From: Corallium rubrum
Taxonomy: Eukaryota; Cnidaria; Anthozoa; Scleralcyonacea; Coralliidae
Length of the DNA: 64,000 nucleotides
Assembly: GCA_964035015.1 (NCBI GenBank)
Contig: CAXIUP010000090.1
Span: 425,501-489,500 of the forward strand
Direction of reading: 5' to 3'
Shown here piece by piece: positions 10,489 through 23,558 of this stretch. Positions within the stretch are counted from its first letter, which is position 1; each line of letters opens with the position of its first letter. The position numbers were made by a program, and so were the translations under genes. Below the pieces are notes generated by a model. It saw only the letters and a program-made list of their open reading frames with translations, did not search any database and was not told the origin of the DNA.

Positions 10489-13400
10489 TTAGTTGGCACA
10501 GATAATATGGTCAGTTGATTGAAATCTTTTTATAAAGCTTTTTAATGATGGTGCCTCTTTTACTTGATCGGGTAAAGAGTTCCATAATTTAATACCGGTA
10601 AAGGCAAAACTTGAATTATAGTAATCTGTTCTATTACTTGGGAGTTCAAGGTTTAATTTAGACCTTCTAAGATTATAGTCATTTAGGCTATTGCTATATG
10701 TAAAGATTTCCCGTAAGTATGATGGAGCAATACCATTTACTATTTTATACATCAGAATTGCCTTTTGTTTCTATCTCATCTCTTATATTCATCCATCCTA
10801 GCTCTTTTAGAATTTGCGCGGATGGTGTTGATATTGGAGCTCCCGTAATAATGCTGGCTGCTCTGTTTTGAAGGGTTTGAAGATTTTTTTCTAGTGTAAC
10901 ACCAATGCTATCCCAAACAATAGAGAAATATATGAAATATGGTTCTATAATCGCTCTGTATAGAGACATTAGGTTTTCTTGATTAAAAATATTTTTGACC
11001 CGTCTCAGGGCTGCAAGATTACGGGAAACTTTTACACGAATAGCATATATATGAGTATCCCACGTTAAATTTTCATCTACCTCAACTCCCAAGCATTTAA
11101 CTGAAGGAACTTGACTTAGTGAAATACCATTTACTGACAACATAATAGAGGTCTCAAAGGTCGCCAATCTTTGTCTAGAACCAATTAACATAAATTCAGT
11201 TTTGAGGACATTCAATGTTAATTTATTGGCACAAAGCCATTCAAATATATTTTCCAGGTCTGAAGTCATTTCCTTTTGAATCGTTTCTAAATTGCAACCA
11301 GTAAAGGTCATATTAGTATCGTCAGCAAATAGTCTACCAACACTATTCTCCAAGCATTTCGGTAAGTCATTTATATATAGTAAAAACAGGATTGGCCCCA
11401 GAATAGAACCCTGGGGAACGCCGCATGTAATGACTTCTTCCTTGGAGTAAACGCCATTAACATAACAAACCTGTGTCCTATTTGACAAGTAGGACTTAAA
11501 CCATTCAAGACTTCCTTCGTTTAATCCATAACAAGCCAATTTCATCAGTAAAATTTCATGGTCGATAGTATCGAAAGCTTTTTTTTCAGTCTAAAAATAT
11601 TACACCGTTGACCATTCCCTTGTCAATATTAAAACACCATTGGTTTGTCTTGTCATGTAGCGCTGTCAAGGTTGAATGAACTGCACGGAAACCGGACTGC
11701 CTAGAATTAATGATCTCATATTTAGACAAATAATCATAGACTTGGTTATACAATAGTCTCTCGAACAAACGTGCAATAGTGGATAATACGGAAATTGGCC
11801 TATAATTATTTGCATCATCTCTCTCCCCCGATTTATGCAATGGAAACACCTTTGCGATTTTCCAATTATTGGGAAAAATCTTTGTCTGAATTGAAAGGTT
11901 GAAAAGCTCAGTAAGTGATTTGTAAATATAAGGAGCAGCTATTTTCAATAATTTGTTTGAAATTTTGTCAAAACCTGAAGCCTTACGTAAGTTTAACTTA
12001 TTTATCAATTTTAATACTTTTTGAGGATCAACATTTTGAAACTCAAATGTCGACTTGACATTTTTCGTATAATCGCGAGGTGTCTTTCCATTATTTAAAG
12101 AGGGAACTTCAGATGCTAGATTAGGGCCAATTTTAACAAAGTGCTTATTGAGATAGTTACCTATATCAGATGGTTTAGTTAAATCTTGATCTGAATCAGA
12201 TGACACTTTATTTATCTCAATATTTTCAAATCTTTTGCCCATTGCATTGTTCAAAATTTTCCATGTTTCCTTAGCGTTGTTGGAATTTTTGTTTATTTCA
12301 TTACAAAAATATTCCTTTTTAACCTTCTTGATTTTATTGTTTACTAAATTACGTTGTTTCCTGTAGGCAAGCCAAATTTCGGAATTATCAGATAAAATGG
12401 CCTTTTTCTTAAGCCTATCTCTATCAAACATTAACTTCTTTACTTCGGAATTGAGCCAGGGGCAAGGTCTATTTCGAACTCTGAAGCTACGTCGAGGTGC
12501 ATGTTTGTCAACCACACCAAGGAAAACAGACGTCCATGCTTCACATGCTTCATTGACGTCTGCAAACGTATTTATTGAAGGCCAACAAACACGTTTTAAA
12601 TTTAACTTAAAATTCGTTTCATCAAAGTTCTTAAAATTTCGACATTCAGTGTAGCGTGGTTGACCCTTAGGTAAGCCACGTGGTTGACCCTTAGGTTGGG
12701 AAAATTTCCCAACTGCATATATTAAATTATGGTCACTAATTGAAAGCGGGTAAACCCCAATCTCGTTCCCAGAGCCCACGTTCCCCACCCGGGAAACGAG
12801 AGACTCTGGGATAATCCATTTCACATCGATATTTCATTGGCTGATGAACATGATTAACTCTTCTTCCGGATAACAGGAATCCTGTGATGGCGTGAACGGA
12901 TTATCCCAGAGTCTCTCGTTTCCCGGGAGGGGAACGTGGGCTCTGGGAACGAGATTGGGGTAAACCCCTGAATGTATAATAGATTCACAACGATTTGTGA
13001 TGAACAAATCTATCAGCGTTTTTGAATTATTGTTTACTCTGGTCGGATCAACAATTATTTGGGTCAATTGATAATTAATAAACAAATCCAAAATGTGCTG
13101 TGTATGGTTTTCAGGGGGGTTGGCCATAACATTACAGTTTAGATCACCCAAAATATAAATTTCTCTATATTTACCGTCAATTCTCTTCAAAAGTAATTCA
13201 AATTTATCAAAATATTGAAGAGGACTTTTTGGCGGTCTATACCATGTAATAACAAGGAAAGGTTGAGAATTTGGTTTAATAATTTCAAGAATAATTATTT
13301 CTAAATCGCAATCTTCTAAGTCAGTACGCCTCTTGTAGTTTACAGAGTCACGCAAATAAACACAAACCCCTCCACCATGTTTATTTCGGTCTCGTCGCTC

Positions 13401-13640
13401 TAAAGTATAGCCCAACAAAGCCATAGACTCGTTACTATCGTTTTGATCAAGTTTAGATTCATTTATAGCTAACAAGTCAAGGGGTTTGCGGGTCATTAGA
13501 GCTTTTAACTCATCAGTATGCTTACCGAGGCTGTTTATATTTAATAAGGCCATTTTGAAACCTCTCATATCGGACATAATTTGATCAAATGGTTTAAAAG
13601 ATTGAGAGCATTCTTTATGGCTATAACCTGTATCTGCCAA
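10489..13640 (-). pseudogene. CR1/L2-like LINE ORF2 (endonuclease-reverse transcriptase), broken
   Basis: The endonuclease (13640-12960) shows LLNINSLGKHTDELKAL, LAINESKLD (catalytic Glu), GGGVCVYLRD, VITWYRPPKSP and ILGDLNCNV. After the MITE comes PLSISDHNLI, the SDH box. The RT (12200-10760) shows KASGFDKISNKLLKIAAPY, PISVLSTIARLFERL, GVPQGSILGPILFLLYIND and FADDTNMTF. The C-terminus is LWNSLPDQVKEAPSLKSF. Frameshifts occur in an A-run near 11575 (FLD-KKAFDTIDHE) and near 10748 (an extra G before AILMYKIVNG). Target-primed reverse transcription enzyme; inactive here. Confidence 0.85.
12758..12957. mobile_element. 200-bp foldback MITE with Mutator-like duplication
   Basis: Inverted ends CAATCTCGTTCCCAGAGCCC and its reverse complement, flanked by GGGTAAACCC at 12748-12757 and 12958-12967. 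A second member of the family is at 23559-23642 with duplication GGGAAATTA. Duplications of 9-10 bp fit a Mutator-like parent. It interrupts the LINE endonuclease just before the SDH box. Confidence 0.85.
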
Positions 13641-13649
13641 TTGCTGGAT

Positions 13650-13825
13650 TTCAATTTACATTTATATGCTTTCTAAAGTTTGCGGCAAGACTAATAGTGC
13701 CTTTTCGGTTTAGGTGAAGACCATCAGAACTAAGTGAATCTTGTTTTATATTATCATTACAGATAAAATCAAGATCACTCTTTCAACCAGCTTCTCTGAG
13801 GTGATCGTTTACCTGTTTAACCTTA
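13650..13825 (-). pseudogene. LINE ORF1 C-terminal esterase-like fragment
   Basis: The minus strand reads VKQVNDHLREAG, a stop, KSDLDFICNDNI, then LSSDGLHLNRKGTISLAANF. DGxHLN is block V of SGNH hydrolases and is frequent at the end of CR1-type ORF1. The fragment is 5'-truncated by the repeat array and has one internal stop. Confidence 0.6.
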
Positions 13826-13864
13826 GGATGTATGGGTGGATGGATAGATGGATAGATAAACTGT

Positions 13865-14660
13865 AGAGGGCGATTTGAGAGCTCAAGGTATTCACGTTCA
13901 AAGACATAGAGTGAGAACGTCAATCAAAAGAGTTGATCCTGTTGGAAGAAGAATTCGTGGAATAACATCTATAAAAAGGCGTGTTTATAATGTTCGTTCA
14001 CCCCTTGCTCTTTGGCATATGGATGGAAATCATAAACTTATCAGGTTTTAACTGTATGGGTTAATTTGAATTTCGAAAAGTCCTTTTAAAAGAATCAATG
14101 CTACACAAACGCATAAGAATAGTGCAAATGGAATGTATTGATTACTTCATATTACTTCTATATAATCCTGTTGTACAAGTACTTCATATATCCGAACATT
14201 CGTATCCCCTGAGGTGCAGTCGTTTTGCAAATTGTCTCAAATGAAAAAATACGAAACGATGTCGTTGTGGAAGATCTAGTTTAAAAGTCCATGCATGCAT
14301 GCATGCATACATGCGTGAGTCAGAACACGAGTGGGTAGTATATGTTGGGTTTTCTAAGGTTAGTCCTGTTATAATAATTGTATATACTACTCGATGGTAG
14401 TCCTCGTGATTCATGCCAGAAGATAACATCCAGATCTGTTTTGACTCATATGGACTTTTAGACTAGATTGTTGCGGAATATTCAGTCCAACGTTTTCAGT
14501 GACGACGGACCCCTCGTCAGAGAGATGCATTTGGTTTCTCCCTTGTAGACATCGCTCTCCGTAGTCAGCTGTACATCAATCTTTTATATTTTTATTTGTA
14601 TTTTAACACTGGCCACGAGGTATATTTAGATTTTACAAATTCGAACGAGCACATAATTTA
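13865..14660 (+). other. Integrase exon 3 and following intron
   Basis: Exon 3 occupies about 13864-14047 and ends at a GT after LIR. The rest (14048-14696) is intron with no recognised gene. It holds a short ATGCATGC run near 14291-14306. The intron ends with TTTTACAG at about 14689-14696. Confidence 0.6.
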
Positions 14661-15459
14661 AGAATGCTTACGTCATTACGTGTACTGTTTTACAGATGGC
14701 GCTTCGTCATTCACGGTTGCGTTGATGGTTTTAGTCGCGTTATAGTTTATCTTCAATGTAGTACAGACAACACATCAGCGACAGTTCTTAGCTACTTCGA
14801 AAGTGCTGTTTCGAAATGGGGACTACCATCGCGTGTACGGGGAGACATGGGAGTTGAAAATAGAGATGTTTCCCGTTTTATGCTCTCGCACAACGCAAGA
14901 GGTCCAGGAAGGGGAAGTTACATTACTGGACGCAGTGTTCATAATTCTCGTATCGAGCGGCTCTGGCGAGATGTCTATCAGGCAGTGCTTTCTGTTTTTT
15001 TTATGATCTTTTCATGCACATGGAAAGCGACGGAATCTTAGATCCGGATAGTAATAACGACCTCTATTGCCTTCATGTCATTTACCAGGCCATTATCAAC
15101 AACATGCTGGCCAGGTTCGCCGAATCTTGGTTAAACCATAAGATCAGAACAGCCGAGAATAAAACGCCACTCCAGCTTTTCATAATGGGAATGCAGCAAG
15201 TTGGTAATGAATATGGCATGATATCAAACGAGTATTTCGAAACTTTATATTACTTAATATAACTTAAATATTTTTTCAATTTTTTTGTTATGTAAGGAAG
15301 CGTTAGATACATTTGGTGTCGATGCTGCGGCTGGCCTGCCAACTGACAATGATACGTTGGATGCTGTTATAGTACCACCAACCCCATGTCCGTTAGACCC
15401 CGAAATTTCAGTTATTTTTGAACGAAGAATATCTCATGTAATTGAAAGGGATCCATAGG

Positions 15460-16261
15460 ACACTGAGCCATACATTTACGCGATTCGTGTTCTTGGTGAT
15501 TTATTGAGTGGAGATCAATCATGATCTGAACGCCATGCACTATATGAATTTGTACACAATGGCTCTCTATGGTTTTTGTATGAGTAATAATATACATGAA
15601 AATAATTCTCAATTCTGATTGGCTCAGAGCAGTGCATTTTTTAGGAAATACCGTGCAGAAAAAAGGAAACACAGTGCAAATTTACTGCAAGAAAGCTATA
15701 AGATTCGTAGTGCTTTTAGTAAACTTTCTCGAGTAGTGGTAGAAGAAGCAAAGCGTTTTTAAACAACCAAATATACGAAGAGCGGACACTGCCGAAAGGG
15801 AACTGTATTAATGTAAGTACAGTTGACTTGGGCTTTTTTTCATGTATATTATTAATAAGTAATAGCATGGTTTTTCGCGCAATTTGGAAAAACACGTACT
15901 CGTGAGTTTTTCAAAGACATCAAATAGCACTTGTCCTTCGGACTCGTGCCGTTTTGATAGTCTTTGGAAAACGCACTACATGGAGGGCACCTTAAATAAC
16001 ACTGTAACTAGTTTTTTACCAATAGGACGTCAACATTAAGGGAAAAGTAAAATTTGAGAACTATAACAAACTAAAATATATAGTAACATTGTAAATGTAT
16101 ATGTCCATTAAGCCTGGTCTCCAATTGGTCATGACAGTGTTTGACAGTTGCGAATGTGAAGCGTATAACCACGTGTTTCTTTTGTCGTAACAAAAGTTTC
16201 CGTTTCGCGATCGTTAAGACATCGTCACAACCCAATGGAAGCCATGTTTAATTATCTTATC
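15460..16261. repeat. Convergent spacer with a MITE shared with 43740-44115
   Basis: This separates the 3' ends of the integrase and HECT genes. From about 15590 to 15985 it matches 43740-44115 in the same orientation. Shared segments include CTCAATTCTGATTGG with AGAGCAGTG, CATGTATATTATTAA, AATAGCATG and TCAAATAGCACT. The right half is self-complementary around 15905-15970. No ORF is supported. The two insertions lie one inside and one outside the big transposon, so the family is mobile independently. Confidence 0.7.
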
Positions 16262-18582
16262 TAAGCAATCACACTCTTCCAAAGTAACTGTTGGCGAAAG
16301 CATCATCAAAATAAGTATATATTTTCTCTTTGTCTTCTGGGACTTTTTCTCCAATGGCCAACGTCAACCTATTTATACAGGTGTTGCTTGTTGGGAGACA
16401 GGATGGCATATTTTCGTCAAACCTTATCGTTGGTTTCATCCCGTAGCCCAGAACAGGTTCATTAATGGCTCCAGTGATGAACTTCAACACATCTCCCAAA
16501 GAAAGTGAACCTCTGCGACTCGCTTAAAAAACAATAGTACCATCCATTGAATATTCTAAGTTTAACATTTGAAAAGTTACTTATCTTATTTAAAGACTGT
16601 GACGTATATACACCAGTAATGTTTTAGTTTCATGAATACCAAATTAAATATTTCTTTATTGCCTATTTTCGTCATAAAGTGATACTGCAGCAATCTATTA
16701 ATAATAATTAATACGTTATTGCATAAATATTAAACTATTAAAGTGATTCCTGTCAAATAAATAAAACAGTTTCATGCTACGATGAGCCGGAATAGTGTGG
16801 CGTAAAAGATATGTAAACATGATGTATAGATCGTTTTCACTCACGTGATCGGTGGTCCCATTGAGGCGGTGAAACAATACGAAATTTTTGAATAAGAATA
16901 GAGCTAAATTCCCATAAGGATAACGATGGCACACCAATATGGCCGCCACTTCATTGTTTTGGTAAACCAATATGGCCGCCGTGACGTAAGATGAAAACGA
17001 TCTATAGCTGTCTTGCGTACACCGCATTTAAACATGCCATGGTTCAGTTTTGTTCAACTCACCAGCAACTTCTTTTACGTAATTCAGAAACACTCTGTAT
17101 GCCCTTTCTTCTAGCAACCTTCTGTTGACTCCATCAGGTGAAAATGCGTGCGTCAACAGTTTCACTAATTTTGGATATGTAATTTCAGCAACCGCGGTCT
17201 TACGGAACAAGTATAACAGGCACTGCTTCTTTGAACACAACTACATGAAATATATGCGAAAATTCTTTTTCGAATGAGCTTCAAATTCGCCTACGCATGA
17301 ACGAGTTAAACACATGTATTAGTAAATCTGAAAGCACAATTTTTAACTCTGTAGCAGAGTTAAAATTAAGATAATAAGGTGCAAGTTACAAGTGACATTG
17401 CTACCTTACCTCAACAATCCCAAACTTAGCTAAGCCATCTTGAAATTGCTGTTCGGCTTTGGTTAAATCGTTACCAGTTCCTACCCCTAAAAGTTTTCGT
17501 ATCAGGTTCTCGTTCATGAAACATTACCACCTTGAAGGATGCTGAAACCTACATAAATGAAGAAAAATATATGGACACAAATATTTTTACGAAGTTCGAA
17601 CTTCATCAATATTTTCTACATGTCAATTCCAATTCAGACCTTATCTACAACAATGATAACAAGTAACTGCATCATGACACATCGCAATAAAAGAGAGCTG
17701 TGTGATGTACGATGAACTGAAATAGTTATGGAAATGTACACATTCTTACCAAACAGAAGACCAGCGCCGAAGTAATAATTATTATATTCGGCTGTCATAT
17801 CTTGCGTCAACTGGTAGCCATCTTCACCATCACTTGCCTCAACGAACAATCGCTCACGAATCTCTCTTACAACAATTCCTAAAAATTCTCGTCTTGGGGC
17901 CACCATAATCATCAGTACATTCCCCTGTGAATGTAACCTCCAGAGGAAAGCTAAGGTCGCGTTCACTGGCACCTGGAATCAGCTCGTCCATAGCGTCCTC
18001 GTACAAATTCAGGCGTGAAATGAATATTTCAATGGTCTCTCCCTCGCACAGCGATGACTCATTCTCCAGGTCAAGAGGACGACCACGCAGGAGGTGACGT
18101 TGGAATGTGCGTAAAATTGTCGCAGGATCATGGCACTCAGTCCTATAATGTTCATGTGATACAAATGTTACAATAAAAGTTACATTATACGTATGTAAAA
18201 CATCAAAGTGAAGAAATGATTACTTGACTCACATCTCAGAAATGGTGCCATCAATAGCCTTGCGTAACTGTTCGTGGTATGACAGATTTCTGCAATTTGA
18301 AAGATACCGTGTTAAATACGAATCGAAAAAATGAGTTCTGTATCACGCTAAAACGCTGAATAAGCCAGTTCGTATTTCGTAATCTCGACTGCGCATCAAA
18401 ATTACGCGTTCTGTGACCATGAGTGGAATAAGTTTTACCCCAAGGCAGAACGCGTCATTTTGATGCGTACAAATATCATGTTGCATATCAAACCTAGCCG
18501 TGTTAAAAGTAGATTCAACTCTATTCGGTGCAAGATTTTCTGCTTCGCTGCTTCCAACCACGACTGCTGTTTCTTGATCGCT

Positions 18583-19789
18583 GTATCAGAAAATGTATTA
18601 TAATAATTATAGTAGCCGCATATGGGATATTTTCGTGCAAATTATTTACTAAACTATAAGATAGCTTAACAAACTAGTTTGATACTTTAGCACGTTATAA
18701 CTATATTCTGAATAACTTCCGCGCCACATGTGTATTTATTCTGCTACTTTTTTAAACAATTTTCCCCAATTACAGGGGGAAAACGGTAGATTCGGCATTA
18801 CTCTAAATACCATAGACGTAGAGTTTTCTTTTTGTCCGGGGGGGCGGCTAAAGTGCTGAACAGTGCGTTTTTAAGAATTTTCCCGTGGGGGACGTTAACA
18901 AAAAGGGACTCTTCTAGGGGTGTCCGAGGGCATGCTCCCCCGGACATTTTTGAAATTTAGAGTCTTGGAAATGCCATTTCCTGCATTCTGAGGGGTGATT
19001 TTTAAGAACAGTGAAGGTCATGAAATGTCATAAAAACTAGTTAAGATACAACACATTTCAACAATTTTTCGATGTTGTGTTTACTGGGTTGACTTATCAC
19101 TGTTTCTGGGTGCTTTTGGCTGACAGGAATGAGGCTGTAACAGTTACTTTAGCCTAACGAGTAACCTATAATTTGTCAATGGTGATTGATGAGTCAGTTG
19201 CTGCGAAATTTCTAGTGTCGAGTTATCTTAAAATTTGCTAGGTATTTGTCACAGTAAATATCAAATTTTACGCGCAGTATATGGCGGTAAATGCATCCAC
19301 GATTTTCGCCAGTCATGTAAAAATTTAGTCGTATTTATGTAGAAATTGATATTTAAGAAATGGGTTCATTGTTTGGCGTGCTCCATCGAGTTACGGATGC
19401 ACGCGGGAAGTGCAGAGAGCACGAAAAAAGTGTAAGAGTTGGTCAAGGCGGAGCGGAGAATGTTTGAGTGCTCTCCAACTTTCACAGTGCATCCATAAGT
19501 CAATGGAGCACGCCAAACCATGAACTATTTCTATTACAAGAGAGAATCAGATACAAAACAACGGAAAACAATATTTATTTCACTGATTAAAAACGAGTTT
19601 CTCATTATACGTTTGAAATTACCGTGCGCCATCGAGTTATGGAGCACGCACGTTAGCCAATCAGGAACGCCGTTATATTACATCTATGTTATAAATAAAT
19701 TTAGTTAGCTGTATTCATGCATGCAAATATTTCGGAACATTTATCTGATTTCCTTTGTCAAAGGAAATAAGATCATGCTTAGCTTCCAC
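18583..19789. other. HECT-gene intron with degenerate repeats and a palindromic MITE
   Basis: A GGGGGTGTCCGAGGGCATGC-type segment (18830-18965) resembles 62690-62800, another copy of a dispersed repeat. At about 19358-19530 lies a foldback. GTTTGGCGTGCTCCATCGAG and GATGCAC on the left pair with GTGCATCC...CAATGGAGCACGCCAAAC on the right. A partial relative (GTGCGCCATCGAGTTATGGA) is at 19624. No coding sequence seen. Confidence 0.65.
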
Positions 19790-20671
19790 TCACCGATTAA
19801 CCTGTTCACTATCAGTTTCAGGTAGATTTCTGTCAGTAATATTGTCATCATCAGCGATCGTGATAACACTGGTTATGGTAGAACTATTTGCAACAATATC
19901 GGAATTTTCGGTTGGTTCGCTTTCGTCTCCTGATGACACTATTCTTGATGTTTGACTATTCTTCAATGTAAATAAATACACAAGTATTTAGTCGCGGACA
20001 CAAACTACGATATAATTTTGCGGACTTCAAATAGTAAACTATAAGCAATCATACCCGATATCCAATAAACATGCGCAGACTAACTCGAACCATGTCACTC
20101 AGTATACTTACATGTACACTACAAATTTCAAGATGTTCTTGCATGTCACCAATGGGAATAGAACGCAAACATGAAAGGCAATATTCGTATTCATCCTTGA
20201 CTTCTGGTTGGTGGCTACGTGAAATATTTCTTTGAAGTGGCCTAATGTTGTACACTCTGCCTGAGCCAAAACATCTCAATTCATCCACGGTGCAAGCACC
20301 ATGGCTGACAATTCTCAATTCGGTTCTCGGTCTTTCCTTGGTGAGCAGAAGTTGCATTCCACCACAATCTCGTAAAGCCGGGTATGTTCTAAATGATTTT
20401 GGAACTGAATATTAGTTATCTAAAACAGAACATATTCACAAGACATTGGTGCTGAAGTGCAGGCGTGTTCAAAGAAGTTACGGATGTATCCAGTGTACCT
20501 TTATAAATTAGTCTAGCACTATATTTGTTTTATGAAAACAAGAATGAAAATAAACAAAGCTAAAAGTGGGATAGTTTTGAAAGTTCGCTAGCTTTTTCCG
20601 CCATGTGACACCACCCTACGCCACCCCCCGCCATTTCACGCATTCATGATCGCCATATACTCTTCAGCACG

Positions 20672-20673
<2 letters not shown>

Positions 20674-20728
<55 letters not shown>
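20674..20728. repeat. (AT)n microsatellite
   Basis: About 27 AT units within a HECT-gene intron. Confidence 0.95.
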
Positions 20729-20730
<2 letters not shown>

Positions 20731-21431
20731 TTTTTAACCTATGTGGTTTTGCGTGCTGAACCCGACCTTTCATATATACATTAAGTGCAACTAATGTGTG
20801 TACATATACATACTCGTACAATACGTCCTTTACAACACTTGGGGATGCTGACGTAGGAATGGAAACCTTCTTCTCTCCAAGCCCGTTTTTCAACAATTCC
20901 AACTTTTCCAATGTGTTTGGCGTGTGCAACTGTTCCCTATCCGCCAAGCAAAACATCGTCTTGGTAAAAAATTTCTCTTTAACAAACAAAAATACAAAAT
21001 TAGCATGTCATATATAATAAATAAAAGTATTGAAAATATATTGTAATTCCACACCCGTTGGAGCTATAGCCAGAAGATCGTAAATATATACGTAGCAGAA
21101 AAAGGAAAGAAAAAAAAAAGAATATTATTTAAACCAGAATTTCGTGTGTCGAAGAGGACTTAAAACCCAATATTCTGCTCTTAATTTTTTCAGGCCAAAA
21201 CACATTGCCCACATCAAAAAGATAAAAAGAAAAACATAGTTGTTCTGCTACGCCTATATGATTGCACAAACGGTAAAGTCACATTAAGGTTTCGCGGTTA
21301 AAATCTACTTAAAATTTGAGTACCTTTTCTTGCTGGCCTTCTTTGAGAGGTAGCACGTCTTCCTCCATATGGCTGCATTCTCTGTTAAAGTACCAAACTT
21401 TTTATGAGTTGCGACAAATCAATGTTTACTT

Positions 21432-21752
21432 TACCCTGTTACACGGTGCAATTTTTTATGCAACTTGTCTCACAATGATGACTCGTGCAGCATTGCAGTT
21501 GCTGCAGTGGGGTAGACTGGGGAGAGGCTCGATTGAGTTCCAAATCATGACAAAATGTTGTGAGACAAGTTGCTGAAGGGGTGTTACACCGTGCAACACT
21601 GAAACAAATTGCTGCAATCGTTGCAGAAAGTAGAACCTGATTTTTCTTTGTGCAATGGTTGTTGCAACTTGTCTCGCAACAATTTTGGCCATTGCACAGG
21701 TGTTGTGAGACAAGTTGCATGAAAAATTGAACCATGTAACAGGGCCTTACCC
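21432..21752. mobile_element. 320-bp foldback MITE with CCCTGTTACA ends
   Basis: The left end, CCCTGTTACACGGTGCAATT then ATGCAACTTGTCTCACAA, pairs with TTGTGAGACAAGTTGCATGA...ATGTAACAGGG on the right. Several internal copies of the CAACTTGTCTC word occur on both strands, and a stray piece is at 56548-56571. It sits in a HECT-gene intron. The target duplication is not clean (CTTTA versus CCTTA). The overlapping minus-strand ORFs are repeat translations. Confidence 0.75.
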
Positions 21753-22599
21753 ACGCAAATTGTCAAAATAACATGTAAATATTTATCGCTGACCTGCTAA
21801 CTTGTAAAAAGTTTGGAGGATTTACTAACATTGCATGTTTGCTTATCAACGTATTTATAGAACATGTATAGTTTTATCAAATCATGCAAAAAAGGCAATA
21901 ATTCCAATATTTAATTTCACATTTCTTCAACAAACTATCTTTGCAATTTTGAAATATCACCATCGGCTTGTTCAACTTGTTCAAATATCGGTTTGTAAGA
22001 CTTGAGAACATGGCCGAAATTCTTCAAAATATATCCCAAACAGATAAAACATGTAAAAGAACACCCTGCATTTGTCATACTGTACACTGTTTAATAAGTC
22101 TCAATAACAATATCTGGTACGCTGTATGTAAGTGTAGAATAGAACTTACCGATTGGCGAGTAAATAAGCGCCTATGCTCATCAACAGTTGTTTGAGCTCT
22201 CAGTTGAGGATTGGAACTTTGTGGGCGTACGTTTGATCGAGGAGAATTAGTAGATAAGTTTAGATTACTGTTAAGGGTGCTGTTTGATGGTTGGGATGTT
22301 GCAGCCCCTGAGGGTGTGCTAGCAGGTAGAGCAACACTGGTGGAATTGGCGTTTGTGGAACTACTGGTGGCATTGCCAACCATATCGCATACTCTTCTCA
22401 GTAAATCGATAGGATTGTTGTTTAAATTATTCTAGCAAAATAAAAAACAAACAGAATTGTCATCGTAGTAACCAGTAACATGCACAAACTGGGAGTAGAG
22501 ACACGTGTATAAATAAAGTCAAATCAATTACATGTAACTAGAGAATACTGTATGATTATTGCAGGCTTACCATGCTCAACACAAAATGTTAAATTTCCA

Positions 22600-22972
22600 G
22601 GTACTTTGATTTGAACTGTAAAAAAAAACATAAAAAGAAACTTAATAAGGATTATTTACTTATAACGCTTAGTTTTATTATCTACTGTATAGTATATCAG
22701 AGCATAAGAACTCAAGGTGTCTGTTAAGGCCTTGAGTTCTTAATATTATTTGGAGATTAAAATACAGGATCCATGAAAGCAATATCAGTCATCAGAAACT
22801 ATTTACAGAAAGAAATATATATTACGGTAATAATGTAATAACAACATATAATGTTGTATATTCGGGAAATACTTAAAAATTATAATATAAATAAGTTTTG
22901 TGGAAACACCACGTAAAATTTGATATTACGTTATCACCATGAAAACTTTCAAATAATTAATTTACTTAAAAC
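22600..22972. other. Upstream flank of the HECT gene
   Basis: AT-rich, no gene seen. A 17-bp hairpin, AAGAACTCAAGG...CCTTGAGTTCTT, lies near 22707-22742. Promoter function for the HECT gene is possible but not shown. Confidence 0.4.
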
Positions 22973-23240
22973 TTAATTCTGTAAAATGTATTTCTTTGTT
23001 TCTATTTTATAAGATGTGTAGGATTTAATATTTTTTAGTTTAGTTTTCAAACTAATATCAATGCCTTTGTTGGAAAGTGTATGTTTTACATAATTTGTTC
23101 TTTTATAAGATTTATGAAGTTTTGATGCATTTCTTGTGTTATGATGATGGATTTGATTGTTTGATACAAAATAATTTATGAAAACTTCTGGTAAATTTTT
23201 AGTGTAATGGTAACGAAACATGAACAAACTAGTCAAATAA
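22973..23240 (-). pseudogene. LINE RT C-terminal fragment
   Basis: The minus strand reads MFRYHYTKNLPEVFINYF followed by QIHHHNTRNASKLH. This is the conserved tail after the RT in many CR1/L2/Crack-type LINEs. No RT blocks are present upstream, so it is an isolated remnant. Confidence 0.6.
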
Positions 23241-23558
23241 TCACTGATTTTCAGATTGTGTAGCTATTTAATATTTTCAGAATTTCGGAATTGTACATAG
23301 TTTTATCAAACAAATTGTGGTCAAGCTGGCAGCATGGCGTTTTGTTGTTCTTTGGTGTGACAAGTCATCATCCTAAATTGCTATACATACACTTCCCTCC
23401 TGTTTTTAGTAGTTGTATTTTATTGGAGCTTGGTTTAACGTCATGTCAAGCCCAAGTTCATTCAAAGCCCATTACCACCCCCGGGTATTCACAAGCATCG
23501 GTGCGACCCCCAATATTAGTCCCAATATTATTACAGACTAATATAGTCCGGGAAATTA

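Larger units (their letters stand above)
10336..13832 (-). mobile_element. CR1/L2-like LINE, 5'-truncated, inserted in the GGAT array
   Basis: The element reads right to left: ORF1 C-terminus, endonuclease, RT, then a short 3' UTR with TTTGATTTGATTTGAG (plus-strand 10330-10346). The GGAT array stops at its 3' end and resumes as ATGGGTGGATGGATAGATGG near 13832, so the LINE landed inside the array. It carries frameshifts at 10748 and 11575 and a foldback MITE at 12758-12957. CR1/L2 versus Crack placement is uncertain. Confidence 0.8.
16262..22573 (-). pseudogene. G2E3-like HECT-domain E3 ubiquitin ligase gene carried by the transposon
   Basis: Start ATG at 22572-22570 is followed directly by a GTAAGC donor. 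Coding exons are approximately 22437-22149 (Ser/Asn/Thr-rich), 21387-21308, 20983-20816 (TMFCLADREQLHTPNTLEKL), 20393-20116 (TYPALRDCGGMQ...RVYNIRPLQRN, with CLSCLRSIPIGDMQEHLEIC, a UBZ-like CCHC finger), 19970-19790 (acidic), 18582-18495, 18294-18232, 18142-17745, 17530-17406, 17235-17057 and 16526-16262. The last exon holds the HECT active site CLPTSNTCINRL, and the N-lobe has EVTFTGECTDDYGGP. An extra C after GGP (about 17905) shifts frame before RREFLGIVVREIRER. The gene would transfer ubiquitin; substrate unknown. The catalytic Cys is kept, but the frameshift disables this copy. Confidence 0.7.

Noticed and set aside
21439-21766. Cys/Thr-rich ORFs on minus
   Set aside because: Overlapping frames of one foldback MITE.
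16262-22573. HECT gene as a normal host G2E3 ubiquitin-ligase gene
   Set aside because: It lies inside transposon arms next to an integrase and has a frameshift in the N-lobe. I treat it as element cargo, though a trapped host gene is not excluded.
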